Made by a program: the position numbers and the translations under genes. A DNA stretch of 64,000 bases from Sphingobacterium cellulitidis (lineage in GTDB: Bacteria; Bacteroidota; Bacteroidia; Sphingobacteriales; Sphingobacteriaceae): NCBI GenBank assembly GCA_002245855.1, contig NOUX01000002.1:548988-612987 (forward strand), in the 5' to 3' direction. Shown in pieces: positions 10,021-19,920 of this stretch. The notes below the pieces were generated by a model. The model ran no database searches, was not told the origin of the DNA, and saw only the letters and a list, made by a program, of their open reading frames with translations. Position 1 is the stretch's first letter. The number at the start of each line of letters is the position of its first letter.

Positions 10021-11397
10021 ATGCTGCAGAACTTCAAATCCAACAAAAAGTATTATCTCAGTACAATGGCATTAGCCGGACCAGTTGTTATTTCACAACT
10101 TGGTCATACGCTTGTACAAACTGCCGACACTATGATCGTGGGGCACTTTGCTGGTACTATTCCGTTAGCAGCTGTATCATTGGTACACTCAGTTTTTATG
10201 GTGGTTTTGATCATTGGAATTGGTATTGCTTATGGACTAACCCCTTTAATAGCTCAAGAAAATGGAAGGCATAATATTAAAGAATGTGCGAAACTACTTT
10301 CCAATAGTTTTTGGTTGAATATTGTCTCCGCCATTCTTCTCTTTCTCTTTGTGTTTTATGGTTCTATGTATGCTATGCAGCATGCTGATCAAGACCCTGA
10401 AGTCGTAGAAACGGCTAAACCTTATTTATTAATACTTAGCTTATCCATCTTGCCTCTCATGGTTTTCAATACTTTTAAGCAATTCGCAGAAGGCTTAGGG
10501 TTCACCAAACAGGCTATGAATATTACAATTTGGGGAAATGTGCTGAATGTTGTTATTGCGGTAATCTTGGTTAAGGGAATGTTTGGGATTGAACCTATGG
10601 GGGTTCGTGGTGTGGGTATTGCAACTTTGATAGATCGTATCTTAATGATGATCGTCATGGCATGGTACGTTTTAAGTTCCAAAAACTTTAAACTTTATAT
10701 CGATCACTTCTCCATTAAATTCATTGATTTTTCCAGAGTTAAAAAGATTCTTAAAATTGGAGGTCCTGTCGCGATGCAATATGTGTTTGAAATTGGCGCA
10801 TTTGCAGGAGCCGCATTGATTGCGGGAAAGATCGGAGCCGTTGAACAAGCTTCCCATCAAACTGCTATTACATTGGCTGCAATGACTTATATGATGGCCA
10901 GTGGAATTGCATCGGCTGCTACAATTAAAGTCGGGAATGCTTATGGAAATAAAAACTTCTTTAGGTTACAAAAATTTGCCACTGTATCCTATCACCTGGT
11001 TTTAGTATTTATGATTGTGTGTGCTATTATTTTTGCCTTGTTTAATCAATATTTGCCGTATATCATCACTAAAGATCAAGAAGTGGTTATGATGGCCTCT
11101 CAGTTATTGATCATTGCTGGTATGTTTCAATTATTCGATGGAACACAAGTGGTGGGATTAGGAACTTTAAGAGGAATGGGCGATGTAAATATCCCTACTT
11201 TCATTACCTTCTTTGCATATTGGATTATTGGACTTCCAGTTGCTTACTATTTAGGCATCGAAATGAAAATAGGAGTAAAAGGGATTTGGTATGGATTAAC
11301 CCTTGGGTTGTTGACTTCTTCGATCCTACTCTATTTTAGATATCGGTATATGATTCAAAAGAAATTACCACGAAACCAAATCTTGGTAAATGGATAA
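10021..11397 (+). CDS. MATE family multidrug/Na+ efflux transporter
   Basis: A 458-residue, very hydrophobic protein with about 12 membrane helices and the MATE signature near the start (LAGPVVISQLGHTLVQTADT and VGHFAG). The two halves show the usual internal resemblance; the second begins about IGGPVAMQYVFEIGAFAGAA (residue 245). MATE proteins export cationic drugs and metabolites in exchange for Na+ or H+. The frame is open back to 9916, but the extra 35 residues are poor and the -7 box at 9993 lies inside them, so I take the ATG at 10021. The substrate cannot be inferred. It ends at a terminator shared with the convergent E2 gene. Confidence 0.93.
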   Translation: MLQNFKSNKKYYLSTMALAGPVVISQLGHTLVQTADTMIVGHFAGTIPLAAVSLVHSVFMVVLIIGIGIAYGLTPLIAQENGRHNIKECAKLLSNSFWLNIVSAILLFLFVFYGSMYAMQHADQDPEVVETAKPYLLILSLSILPLMVFNTFKQFAEGLGFTKQAMNITIWGNVLNVVIAVILVKGMFGIEPMGVRGVGIATLIDRILMMIVMAWYVLSSKNFKLYIDHFSIKFIDFSRVKKILKIGGPVAMQYVFEIGAFAGAALIAGKIGAVEQASHQTAITLAAMTYMMASGIASAATIKVGNAYGNKNFFRLQKFATVSYHLVLVFMIVCAIIFALFNQYLPYIITKDQEVVMMASQLLIIAGMFQLFDGTQVVGLGTLRGMGDVNIPTFITFFAYWIIGLPVAYYLGIEMKIGVKGIWYGLTLGLLTSSILLYFRYRYMIQKKLPRNQILVNG

Positions 11398-11435
11398 AAC
11401 AAAAACGGTCAAGAGTTTTCTTGACCGTTTTTGTT
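11398..11435. terminator. Bidirectional terminator, MATE gene / E2 gene
   Basis: The arms AACAAAAACGGTCAAGA (11398-11414) and TCTTGACCGTTTTTGTT (11419-11435) pair perfectly around a 4-base loop. Convergent genes end on either side. Confidence 0.9.
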
Positions 11436-11442
11436 TTATTTT

Positions 11443-12846
11443 TTAGATAACTCGCTCAGAGTCCCAATTCTCTAAATAATCAGCTACTCGACGAATAAAT
11501 TGTCCGCCTAGTGCGCCATCAATAACTCGATGGTCATAAGACATGGAAATATACATCATATGACGAACAGCGATGACATCTCCAAACTCAGTTTCCAATA
11601 CTGCTGGCTTCTTTTTAATGGTCCCAACAGCCAGGATTGCCGCTTGCGGCTGATTAATAATTGGCATTCCAAAAATATTTCCAAATGCCCCTATATTAGT
11701 AAAGGTAAATGTACCTCCTTGGGTATCATCTGGCTTTAATTTGTTCCCTCTGGAACGCGTTGCCAAATCATTAACCGATCTTGAAATTCCTGTTAAACTT
11801 AATTGATCCACATTTTTTATTACCGGAACAATTAAGTTGCCGGATGGCAATGCTGTGGCCATTCCAATATTGATATTTTTCTTACGAATGATATTGTATC
11901 CATCTACAGAGACATTAATCATCGGAAAGTCCTTAATAGCTTTGGCAATTGCCTCGATAAACAAAGGGGTAAAAGTAATATTCTCTCCTTCGGATTTTTT
12001 ATAGCCATCCTTAACCTTGTTTCTCCAATTCACCAAATTTGTAACATCAGCTTCAACAACTGAGAATACATGTGGTGATGTTTTTACACTATTAACCATA
12101 TGATCAGCTATCAGCCTTCTCATGCGGTCCATCTCAATGATTTCCGAATCCCCTGTACTAGTCTTTACAACTTGCGCTGCTGGAGTTTTAACCTCTTGAA
12201 CAAGGGGCTGGGATACTTCTTCTATTATCGGTTGACTAGGTTTTGGAATTTCAATTCCTTTATTTTTTTGAAGGTAGTTTAAAACATCTTTCTTAGTTAC
12301 TCTTCCTTCACCACCAGTGCCTGGAATACTGTCCAATTCCTGTTGTGATATTCCTTCTTGTTGCGCGATATTTCTAACCAATGGAGAATAGAAACGAATG
12401 CCAGAATGGATTTCTTGATGATTTGATTCTACTTGAATAGGTTTTTCCTGGATTTGATCCATCCCCGGAATTTCAGCTTCTTCGATAACTGCTGTATCCT
12501 CAATTTTTCCATCCTGATCTTCAGCAGGAATTTCTTGTTCAACAACAGGTTCGACTTTTTCTTCTTGTTGGATAGTAGGTTTTTCTTGTTCCTCAACTTC
12601 AGGACCTTCAACCTCAATTAATGCAATTACATCCCCAACCTGAACTACTTGATTTTCCTCAAACAATCTTTCTTTTAGAACTCCAGATACTGGCGATGGA
12701 ACTTCAGAATCGACCTTATCGGTAGCAAGTTCTACTACCGCATCATCTTCTTCAATTCGTTCCCCAACCTGCTTTACCCATTTGGTAAGCGTCGCTTCGG
12801 AAACACTCTCCCCCATTTTAGGTAACAAAAGTTTATATATAGCCAT
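11443..12846 (-). CDS. Dihydrolipoamide acyltransferase (E2) of a 2-oxo acid dehydrogenase complex
   Basis: The domains are in the classic E2 order. A lipoyl domain has the lipoylated lysine in ELATDKVDSE (K44). A Glu/Pro/Val-rich linker follows, then a peripheral subunit-binding domain at about residues 150-190 (SPLVRNIAQQEGI). The C-terminal catalytic domain has the active-site motif DHRVIDGALGG. The enzyme passes an acyl group from lipoamide to CoA. There is one lipoyl domain and 467 residues. No E1 or E3 gene is adjacent, so the substrate (branched-chain 2-oxo acids, pyruvate or 2-oxoglutarate) is open; the layout most resembles the branched-chain type. It probably forms its own unit, 107 bases downstream of cinA. 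Confidence 0.9.
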   Translation of the reverse strand: MAIYKLLLPKMGESVSEATLTKWVKQVGERIEEDDAVVELATDKVDSEVPSPVSGVLKERLFEENQVVQVGDVIALIEVEGPEVEEQEKPTIQQEEKVEPVVEQEIPAEDQDGKIEDTAVIEEAEIPGMDQIQEKPIQVESNHQEIHSGIRFYSPLVRNIAQQEGISQQELDSIPGTGGEGRVTKKDVLNYLQKNKGIEIPKPSQPIIEEVSQPLVQEVKTPAAQVVKTSTGDSEIIEMDRMRRLIADHMVNSVKTSPHVFSVVEADVTNLVNWRNKVKDGYKKSEGENITFTPLFIEAIAKAIKDFPMINVSVDGYNIIRKKNINIGMATALPSGNLIVPVIKNVDQLSLTGISRSVNDLATRSRGNKLKPDDTQGGTFTFTNIGAFGNIFGMPIINQPQAAILAVGTIKKKPAVLETEFGDVIAVRHMMYISMSYDHRVIDGALGGQFIRRVADYLENWDSERVI

Positions 12847-12953
12847 CTATTTTTATTTCGATTGTTAGATTACTAAGTTAAATATTAATACTTACTTGAC
12901 AAGTGAACAAAATTAAATATTTTATCCTACATTGTAAACAAAATATCGTTCTG

Positions 12954-14204
12954 TTAATTCTTTGTTTCTTGTTGAAATAAGTTCCAGAGCATGAGTAATG
13001 CCTGAGCAGTAGTCCTTTCTATGTTGATTAAGCGGTCATGATGAAAATGAAACAGCTTAGTTTTTACATCATTTTTGCCTGCAATTGCAACCCAAACAGT
13101 ACCTACTGGCTTTTCATCAGTTCCTCCATCTGGACCTGCAATACCACTGGTTGCTATAGCATAATCCGTATTTAATCTTTGTTGTACTCCTTTAGCCATT
13201 TGAACTACTGTTTCCTCACTAACGGCGCCATGCTGAATCAAGGTTTCCTTCTCAACACCTAGGATATGCTCTTTAACCTCATTTGCATAGGCCACAATTC
13301 CACCTTGGAACATTTTACTCGATCCAGGAATCTCAGTTATTAATCTGGCAATATTCCCCCCTGTACAGCTCTCAGCAGTGGACAGTGTTAATTGGGAATC
13401 TGAAAATGATTTCACGATAACCTCCTCAAAACTCACATCTTCAGTGGCAACAACTGCTCCTCCAATCCGCGAAACCAACTTTTCTTTCCACTGCTCTGCT
13501 TCAAATTCCAAGGAGTTCAAATCATTTCCTACCGCTGTCAACCGCAGCCTTACCAATCCAATCTTTGGAAGATAGGCTAAGTGAATATGGCTCGGAAACT
13601 GATCTTCAATATCTGCGATATGTTCTGCAAGATGGGATTCACCGATTCCTACTGTAAGGATATATTTATTTACCACCTTTTCTTCGGTTTTATAATCCTT
13701 CAGCTTTGGTAGCACTCGGAAGGTCATTAAATTCTTCATCTCAAATGGAACCCCTGGAAGAAAAACATAAACCTTTCCTTTGTCCTCAACCCACATGCCT
13801 GGCGCAGTTCCCCAATCGTTAAAAAGAACATCTGCATTGGCCAAAACTTCCGCTTGACCCTTGTTTATTTCAGGCATTGTCCGACCGAATTGGCGAAAGA
13901 TCTGTTGCACATGACTCAACACCTCTGGATTATGGATCAGGGAAGTATTAAAAAACTTAGCCGCCGTGAATTTAGTTACATCATCCTTGGTAGGACCTAA
14001 ACCGCCTGTACAGATAATAATATCTGCCCGACTTCCAGCATCAGCTAATGCCTTTAGAATATGACTTTCCTGATCAGTAATTGATGTTATTTGTTGAATT
14101 TGGATTTGCTGGGCAAAAAGCTCTTGGGCGATCCAAGCAGAATTGGTATCCACAATCTGTCCGAGCAAGATTTCATCACCAATGGTAATAATTTCAGCTT
14201 TCAT
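12954..14204 (-). CDS. cinA: CinA-like protein (NMN amidohydrolase / ADP-ribose pyrophosphatase family)
   Basis: The 416-residue protein has both CinA domains. The N-terminal MoaB/MogA-like domain starts MKAEIITIGDEILLGQIVDT and has the CTGGLGPTKDD loop. The C-terminal PncC domain contains STAESCTGGNIARLIT and ATSGIAGPDGG. The C-terminal domain deamidates nicotinamide mononucleotide to recycle pyridine nucleotides; the N-terminal domain is linked to ADP-ribose hydrolysis. The protein is cytoplasmic. It starts 22 bases after the lptD stop, so it is likely to be transcribed with lptD. Confidence 0.95.
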   Translation of the reverse strand: MKAEIITIGDEILLGQIVDTNSAWIAQELFAQQIQIQQITSITDQESHILKALADAGSRADIIICTGGLGPTKDDVTKFTAAKFFNTSLIHNPEVLSHVQQIFRQFGRTMPEINKGQAEVLANADVLFNDWGTAPGMWVEDKGKVYVFLPGVPFEMKNLMTFRVLPKLKDYKTEEKVVNKYILTVGIGESHLAEHIADIEDQFPSHIHLAYLPKIGLVRLRLTAVGNDLNSLEFEAEQWKEKLVSRIGGAVVATEDVSFEEVIVKSFSDSQLTLSTAESCTGGNIARLITEIPGSSKMFQGGIVAYANEVKEHILGVEKETLIQHGAVSEETVVQMAKGVQQRLNTDYAIATSGIAGPDGGTDEKPVGTVWVAIAGKNDVKTKLFHFHHDRLINIERTTAQALLMLWNLFQQETKN

Positions 14205-14226
14205 AGATATAGTGTTTACATAACCG

Positions 14227-16890
14227 TTAATAGGTATAATGACTCTGTCTTTTGGTTAATTTTAAATCTTGTAATATTGATGCTTTAGCACGTATGGTAA
14301 TATTATAACTCTTATATGTTCCAAATGGAACCCAACCTACTGACATATCCCAACAGTGTAAATCTCTATAGATACTGATTTGCGTCATGGAAGCTTCTTT
14401 CTGAACAAAGTCATACCCTGTATTAAATTGAACTTTCCACTTAGGAGTTACATTGAAATCTCCATGCAAGTTAACTGTACTGGTTAAACGTGTTTCCATG
14501 TCAAGCTTTTCTCGATTGAAAACACGAGTATAGTTCATACTAAAGGATCCTGCTAAATTCCATGGAATATTAAAATCCACGAAGGCATTTGGGTCGGTAC
14601 TGATTCTTGCCAATGCTTGTGCTTGCTCTGGTGTCAAATTAGGCATAGCACTTCTTAAGGAGTCAATATTATCACTCCGGTTTTGATTTGCCTTCGGATT
14701 TAAACTGTAATCAAAGGATAAACCAAAATTAGTAAGCCTAGCTAATTTCCCGTCTTTAATAGCATAACGATCAATACGATTACCAGTATACTTATCGTAA
14801 GAATAAGGATCGAAGGTACCATTAAAGTTCACATTTATTTTTTTGTCAAATAATGCTGTTCTTCCTGAAAAACTAATTGGTGACAGTTTCAGTGAATCTG
14901 CCGCAACATTATAATTACCACTAAAGGTAAGCCCTTGGATGATTGGTATTTTCTTGACACCTTTTCCCGTAGTATCCTTATCATCTCGAATCTTCGCTTC
15001 CAAGTTATTATCTACCGAGAAGCCAATACCAAAGGATTTACCTTCGGAAGGAGAACCATAAAGTGCATTTTCAAAAATAGAATACCTTTTATAAATCCCA
15101 TTTGCATCCGTGAAATCACGATAAAAACCATAACGTGCATCTGAGAAATCTGGTCGATAATTCACATTAATGGATGGTGTAATCGTATGACGCATCGCCT
15201 CAATCTTACCAATCTTCTTCTGCATATTACCGTAAATCTTCGTCGATAAACCTGAAGATACCGAATAATCGTAGGCACGTTTAAAGCCTTGAACAGTATC
15301 CCTTATACTTTCAAATCCATAAGGACGGTTAACTAAGCGGTTTCTAACGGACTGAAGATACCAACGCTCTGTATAATTGAGGGATGTATTAAATTGAAAA
15401 TACTTCATCACATTTAAACTCAAGCTGACAGGGATATTGTGTTGAACACCGTTGGTAAATTTATTCAATGAACCTTTTTGGAATAGCAAACTGTCTTTTG
15501 TAGCAATCCTATTTTGTCCTTGTAGGCTATACCCCACAGTGATTCTTTGATACCATTTTTGTTCCCCTATCCTATCCTTGGAATCAAATGGGTTAAAGGT
15601 AGCAACGTTTAAACTAATGGTTGGTAAGTCAATATTGATATCGCCATTGGTCAGGTTCTGATCATGTGACATATTCGCTGTGAAATTCACCTTGCCATCT
15701 GCGAAAACTTTTCCATAGGCAATCGATGAACGCATACTGTTATTTACCGCTTGCATTGGATTATAACCACTGGTGGTTGCCTGACTTCTATACGCATTCC
15801 GAGTACCAAAGTTTACTGAGGCTGAAAATGAAGTCCCAGGATTAGCCTCTTGCCGTTGGGAGTGATTCCAGGTAAATCTAAATTCCTTTGAACGACCAAA
15901 ACTCTCTGTCCCTTCAATCCCTTGAACATAAGAACCATAATTCAAAGCAAAGTTACCGTTGAATTTATAGTTCACTAAATATTGTGTTCTTACATTCGCT
16001 TCCCAAGTTCCTTTGGAAAAAATTGAACCTCGAATTTCTGAATCCCAATAATCATTAAAAGTCAAATACCATCCAAGATCTCGCATTGCAAATCCTCTAG
16101 AGGCATCTTCTCCAAAGGAAGGAAATAAGAAACCTGAACTTTTCTTATCCTGTTTTGGAAAAAATCCAAAAGGAATTGCTAGAAACTTGATGGGAATATT
16201 TTGAACGACAAGATAAGATGGTCCTGCGATAATTTGCTTTTGAGTGATTACTCCTTTGGTAATTTGAATCCCAAAGTGGGTATGAGGATATGGAAGATTA
16301 CAGGTTGAATACAGCCCTTTATAAAGGGACATCTCATCATAAATATTCTTTCGAACTTCCCGCGCCTGGATATACCCACCATCAACTTCCGTCATGACCC
16401 CAAAGGTTTTTGGAACCTGAGTCTTATAATTATATATTAAGGAATCGACTGCTATGGGGGATTCCCCAGGCATGATTACGACGGGTCGACCTACGTATTT
16501 GCCATTATGATCAATCACACCGGAAGCAAATAATACATTGGTATTTCGGTCTAAGCGAATATAATCTGCAGCTAATTCAAAACCTTCATATTTCACCTTG
16601 GCCCCTTTGAATAGGTGCAAAATATTCTTGCTCACCTGATTCCATGATGAATCATTCGCTGTAATGGTTACTACAGTCTCTAATCCACCCTGATCCTTCA
16701 TATGAACAGTATCCTGACCGTTTACATCCTTGAAATTATTCTTACTGGTATCTGTTGGAATAGTATCCCGCTGTAGGGTGTCTATTGTAACATTTTGATT
16801 GCGTGAATTACTCTCCACCTGTGCCTGAAGCACAGACATCCCAATAAAAAAAAACAGAAAGGAAAGGAAAAAACAACTTAAGGCCTTCAA
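14227..16890 (-). CDS. lptD: LptD-like LPS-assembly outer-membrane protein (TTG start)
   Basis: An 887-residue exported protein: signal peptide (residues 1-23, ending LQAQ), an OstA-like periplasmic region (KVKYEGFELAADYIRLDRNT, then VFASGVIDHNGKYVG), then a large beta-barrel with many alternating aromatic strands. Bacteroidota LptD moves lipopolysaccharide to the cell surface. The start is TTG at 16890. The upstream frame meets a stop within 18 bases, and the next ATG would remove most of the signal peptide. Downstream cinA is 22 bases away. The barrel ends with an aromatic-rich tail (SHYTY), a plausible BAM recognition signal. Confidence 0.9.
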   Translation of the reverse strand: MKALSCFFLSFLFFFIGMSVLQAQVESNSRNQNVTIDTLQRDTIPTDTSKNNFKDVNGQDTVHMKDQGGLETVVTITANDSSWNQVSKNILHLFKGAKVKYEGFELAADYIRLDRNTNVLFASGVIDHNGKYVGRPVVIMPGESPIAVDSLIYNYKTQVPKTFGVMTEVDGGYIQAREVRKNIYDEMSLYKGLYSTCNLPYPHTHFGIQITKGVITQKQIIAGPSYLVVQNIPIKFLAIPFGFFPKQDKKSSGFLFPSFGEDASRGFAMRDLGWYLTFNDYWDSEIRGSIFSKGTWEANVRTQYLVNYKFNGNFALNYGSYVQGIEGTESFGRSKEFRFTWNHSQRQEANPGTSFSASVNFGTRNAYRSQATTSGYNPMQAVNNSMRSSIAYGKVFADGKVNFTANMSHDQNLTNGDINIDLPTISLNVATFNPFDSKDRIGEQKWYQRITVGYSLQGQNRIATKDSLLFQKGSLNKFTNGVQHNIPVSLSLNVMKYFQFNTSLNYTERWYLQSVRNRLVNRPYGFESIRDTVQGFKRAYDYSVSSGLSTKIYGNMQKKIGKIEAMRHTITPSINVNYRPDFSDARYGFYRDFTDANGIYKRYSIFENALYGSPSEGKSFGIGFSVDNNLEAKIRDDKDTTGKGVKKIPIIQGLTFSGNYNVAADSLKLSPISFSGRTALFDKKINVNFNGTFDPYSYDKYTGNRIDRYAIKDGKLARLTNFGLSFDYSLNPKANQNRSDNIDSLRSAMPNLTPEQAQALARISTDPNAFVDFNIPWNLAGSFSMNYTRVFNREKLDMETRLTSTVNLHGDFNVTPKWKVQFNTGYDFVQKEASMTQISIYRDLHCWDMSVGWVPFGTYKSYNITIRAKASILQDLKLTKRQSHYTY

Positions 16891-17047
16891 AATGAAATAT
16901 GAATGTTATTTTTGTGCTAATTTTAAACTCTTGTTGGCAAAAATAGTCAAAAAACAATAACAAAGATTAGGTTTTTCATAAAGTTAATCATATTTAACAG
17001 TTTACTTTAACTATGCTATTGACGGGACTAAAATAATAACGTTAACT

Positions 17048-17941
17048 ATGAATTTCAATAAATCCATAAAAAATTCTATTTCATTAGTAGCTATATTCCT
17101 ACCCTTGTTTTTCTTAAGCGGTATGGTTCAATCTACTGAAAAGAAAAATCAAGAAACGGAACCCTCTCAACAAACCCAAAAGAATAAAACATTTAAGTTG
17201 GTCGTTATAGATCCTGGACATGGTGGAAACCTGCCTGGAGCAAGGGGAAGAATATCGGTTGAAAAAGATATTACCCTTCAAGTCGGAAAACGATTGAAAG
17301 AAGCAATTGAAAAAGAGATGCCTGGTGTAAAAGCCTTACTGACCCGCGAAACGGATGTCGATGTTCCTTTTCATGAAAGGACAGCTCTTGCAAATAAAAA
17401 CCATGCTGATTTATTTATATCTATCCACTGTAACTCTGCTGATGTAGACCGTCGGGTGAAAGGAAAGAATGGACGATATGTAACCCAAACCGTGAGAAAT
17501 CCTGGCGTTAGTGGTACTGAAACATTCGTATGTGGTTTCAATCGTTTACAAAGAGGTGAATCGGAAGTCGCTGTTCGTGAAAATGCCGATATTTTATTTG
17601 AAGAAAATTATCAAGAGAATTATGGCGGTTTCGACCCTAATGACCCCTCTACTTATATTATTTTCTCCTTGATGAAAAGAACTTATCGCGATAAAAGCAT
17701 TCGATTTGCAACTTATATTCAAGATGAGTATGTAAAAAAAGGTCGTCAAAACAGAGGGGTTCAGGAACTTTCACTTGCCGTGTTAGCATCTGCTGCAATG
17801 CCTGCGGTATTAACTGAAATCGGATTTATCTCTAATCCTGATGAGGAAAAATTCATGGTTTCAGATGAAGGACAAAACCAGATTGTGGGTAACCTTGTGG
17901 ATGCCATAAAATCGTATAAAGCGAATTCCGGCTTACAATAG
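17048..17941 (+). CDS. N-acetylmuramoyl-L-alanine amidase, first of a tandem pair
   Basis: An Amidase_3 family zinc hydrolase that cuts the bond between MurNAc and the stem peptide of peptidoglycan. An N-terminal hydrophobic segment (residues 9-27) directs export. The zinc ligands are visible: H58 in DPGHGG, E72 in the VEKDI segment and H127 in SIHCN. The catalytic Glu is in LTEIGFISN near the C-terminus. Length 297 residues. It sits 21 bases before a close paralogue with the same layout and runs divergently from lptD, a typical envelope cluster. A role in daughter-cell separation is inferred from the family. Confidence 0.93.
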   Translation: MNFNKSIKNSISLVAIFLPLFFLSGMVQSTEKKNQETEPSQQTQKNKTFKLVVIDPGHGGNLPGARGRISVEKDITLQVGKRLKEAIEKEMPGVKALLTRETDVDVPFHERTALANKNHADLFISIHCNSADVDRRVKGKNGRYVTQTVRNPGVSGTETFVCGFNRLQRGESEVAVRENADILFEENYQENYGGFDPNDPSTYIIFSLMKRTYRDKSIRFATYIQDEYVKKGRQNRGVQELSLAVLASAAMPAVLTEIGFISNPDEEKFMVSDEGQNQIVGNLVDAIKSYKANSGLQ

Positions 17942-17962
17942 GAATAGAATTTGTTAGGATAA

Positions 17963-18856
17963 TTGAAACGAAAAGAGAAATTGAAGAATTTGATTAAAAG
18001 TAAAACGATTTTTGGGAGGATTGGACTGGTATTGACTTGCGTATCAGTAGTAGTTTTAGCAAGTTTCAAGCCTGTAGATTTACAGAATGAGCAAGGTGGG
18101 AGTCCTAGAAAATTAAAAACTATCGTCTTAGACCCTGGACATGGTGGACATGACTCCGGAGCCGTTGGTCGGCAATCAAAAGAAAAAGATATCGCATTAC
18201 AAGTGGCGTTGAAGCTGGGTAAGAAAATCGAAAAGGAATTCCCAGGGATTAAAGTTGTTTATACCAGAAAAACAGATGTTTATCCTAAGCTTTATGAGCG
18301 TCCTGCTCTAGCCAATAAGCATCATGCTGACTTATTTATCTCTATTCACTGTAATTCTGGTGGTGCCACGAGTAGAAGAGTAAAAAACAGTAGAGGACGT
18401 TATGTTACGCAGCGTGTCTTGAATACTTCTGCTAAAGGTACTGAAACCCTAGTATTGGGTTTTAGCCGTACGGGTGACCAAGATGTCGCAATTCGTGAAA
18501 ACGCATCAATCCTAATGGAGGAAAACTATAAGGAGAACTATGGTGGTTTTGATCCTAAGGATCCTTCAACCTATATCGTATTCTCTTTGATGAAAAGAAA
18601 ATTTAGAGAGCAAAGTATCCGACTTGCTTCCTATATGCAAGATCAGTTTGCTGGTTCTAGTCGTACTGACCGTGGAGTGAAAGAACAATCTTTGGCAGTA
18701 CTTGCAACAGCAGGGATGCCAGCAGTATTAACAGAAATTGGATTTATTTCCAATCCTGACGAAGAAAGATTCATGATGTCATCGGCTGGTCAGGAATCAA
18801 TTGTCACCGATTTATTTAATGCTATAAATACCTACAGAAAAAGCATAGAAAAATAA
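17963..18856 (+). CDS. N-acetylmuramoyl-L-alanine amidase, second of a tandem pair (TTG start)
   Basis: Also 297 residues and clearly paralogous to the preceding gene: DPGHGG with H60, E74 in KEKDI, H129 in SIHCN and LTEIGFISN at the end are all kept. The start is TTG at 17963, right after an in-frame TAA, with no ATG before the hydrophobic export segment (residues 15-35); TTG at 17981 or 17990 are alternatives. The substrate-cleft insert differs between the copies (NRLQRGESE in the first, SRTGDQD in the second), so they may have diverged in substrate or timing. Confidence 0.92.
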   Translation: MKRKEKLKNLIKSKTIFGRIGLVLTCVSVVVLASFKPVDLQNEQGGSPRKLKTIVLDPGHGGHDSGAVGRQSKEKDIALQVALKLGKKIEKEFPGIKVVYTRKTDVYPKLYERPALANKHHADLFISIHCNSGGATSRRVKNSRGRYVTQRVLNTSAKGTETLVLGFSRTGDQDVAIRENASILMEENYKENYGGFDPKDPSTYIVFSLMKRKFREQSIRLASYMQDQFAGSSRTDRGVKEQSLAVLATAGMPAVLTEIGFISNPDEERFMMSSAGQESIVTDLFNAINTYRKSIEK

Positions 18857-18910
18857 AATTTTATTAAATTGGCGCTAAGAACAAAGTAAAAATACTTAAA
18901 TCGGGAAATT

Positions 18911-19858
18911 TTGAAGATATCTAATGAAACTAAGGTCGGGGCACTAACAAGTATTGCTATTGCCATTTTATTTATTGGTTACAGTTTCCTCAAAGGGAAC
19001 AACGTTTTCAGCAGCGAAAATACTTTTTATACCGAATACGACAATGTTGATGGTCTTGCCGTATCCAAGCCTGTTCTTGTCAGTGGATTTCAAATTGGCC
19101 GTGTATCCAAACTAACGTTACAACCTAACGGTAAAATAAGAACCGAATTCAAAATCAAAAATGATTATGATATCCCCTCAAATACGGTAGCCCGAATTGT
19201 AAGTGCTGACCTCTTGGGAAGTAAAGCTATCGTTTTTGAATTAGGAAACAGCACCACCATGGCCAGAAATGGTGACCCCCTCCTATCAGATGTTCAAGCA
19301 AACCTGATGGAGAAAGTCGAACCCCTCCAAAAGAAAATAGAAAATTTAGTTGTAAAACTAGATTCAGTTCTTTCTGGTGTAAACAGCGTATTGGATGATA
19401 ACTTCCAACGTGATTTCAAAAGCTCCGTTCATAGTATTTCTGTATCCTTGAAAAACCTTGAAAAAATTACAGGTGATGTAGATGGTTTGATGGGTGCTGA
19501 GAAAAATCGCTTGAGTAATATCCTTTCCAATATGGAATCTATCACCATGAACTTCAAAAACAATAATGCGAAGATCAATTCCATCTTGAATAACTTGGAT
19601 ACTCTTTCTGATGACCTGTCAAAAACTGAAATCAAAGCAACGGTTGACAACGCCAATAAAGCAATGAAAGATGTCCTTGAAATCACCAATAAAATAAATA
19701 CTGGAGATGGTTCATTGAGCCAATTGATACATGATGAAAAATTATATAATAATTTAACTAATGCATCTGAAAACTTAGATCAATTGGTGAAAGATCTTAA
19801 AGAAAACCCAGGTAAATACCTTAAAATCTCCATATTTGGCAAAAAAGACACCAAATAA
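18911..19858 (+). CDS. MCE/MlaD family lipid-transport protein (TTG start)
   Basis: The start TTG at 18911 gives MKISNETKVGALTSIAIAIL, the normal beginning of this family: a short cytoplasmic lead and one membrane helix, followed by an MCE domain (YDNVDGLAVSKPVLVSGFQI, then KLTLQPNGKIRTEF). The C-terminal 180 residues are a long amphipathic, heptad-like helical region. MlaD-type proteins form periplasmic rings that carry phospholipids between membranes. No permease or ATPase gene is adjacent here. There is no in-frame ATG near the N-terminus, so TTG is well supported. The IS element begins 38 bases downstream. Confidence 0.9.
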   Translation: MKISNETKVGALTSIAIAILFIGYSFLKGNNVFSSENTFYTEYDNVDGLAVSKPVLVSGFQIGRVSKLTLQPNGKIRTEFKIKNDYDIPSNTVARIVSADLLGSKAIVFELGNSTTMARNGDPLLSDVQANLMEKVEPLQKKIENLVVKLDSVLSGVNSVLDDNFQRDFKSSVHSISVSLKNLEKITGDVDGLMGAEKNRLSNILSNMESITMNFKNNNAKINSILNNLDTLSDDLSKTEIKATVDNANKAMKDVLEITNKINTGDGSLSQLIHDEKLYNNLTNASENLDQLVKDLKENPGKYLKISIFGKKDTK

Positions 19859-19896
19859 AAAATATTTAGACAAAATATTAAAGGCTCCAATATGTG

Positions 19897-19920
19897 TGAA
19901 GTGAACCCCAAAAGTTATAC
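19897..19920 (+). repeat. Left terminal inverted repeat of the IS
   Basis: TGAAGTGAACCCCAAAAGTT matches the reverse complement of the right end with one gap and a few mismatches. The exact outer boundary is uncertain by a few bases. Confidence 0.65.
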
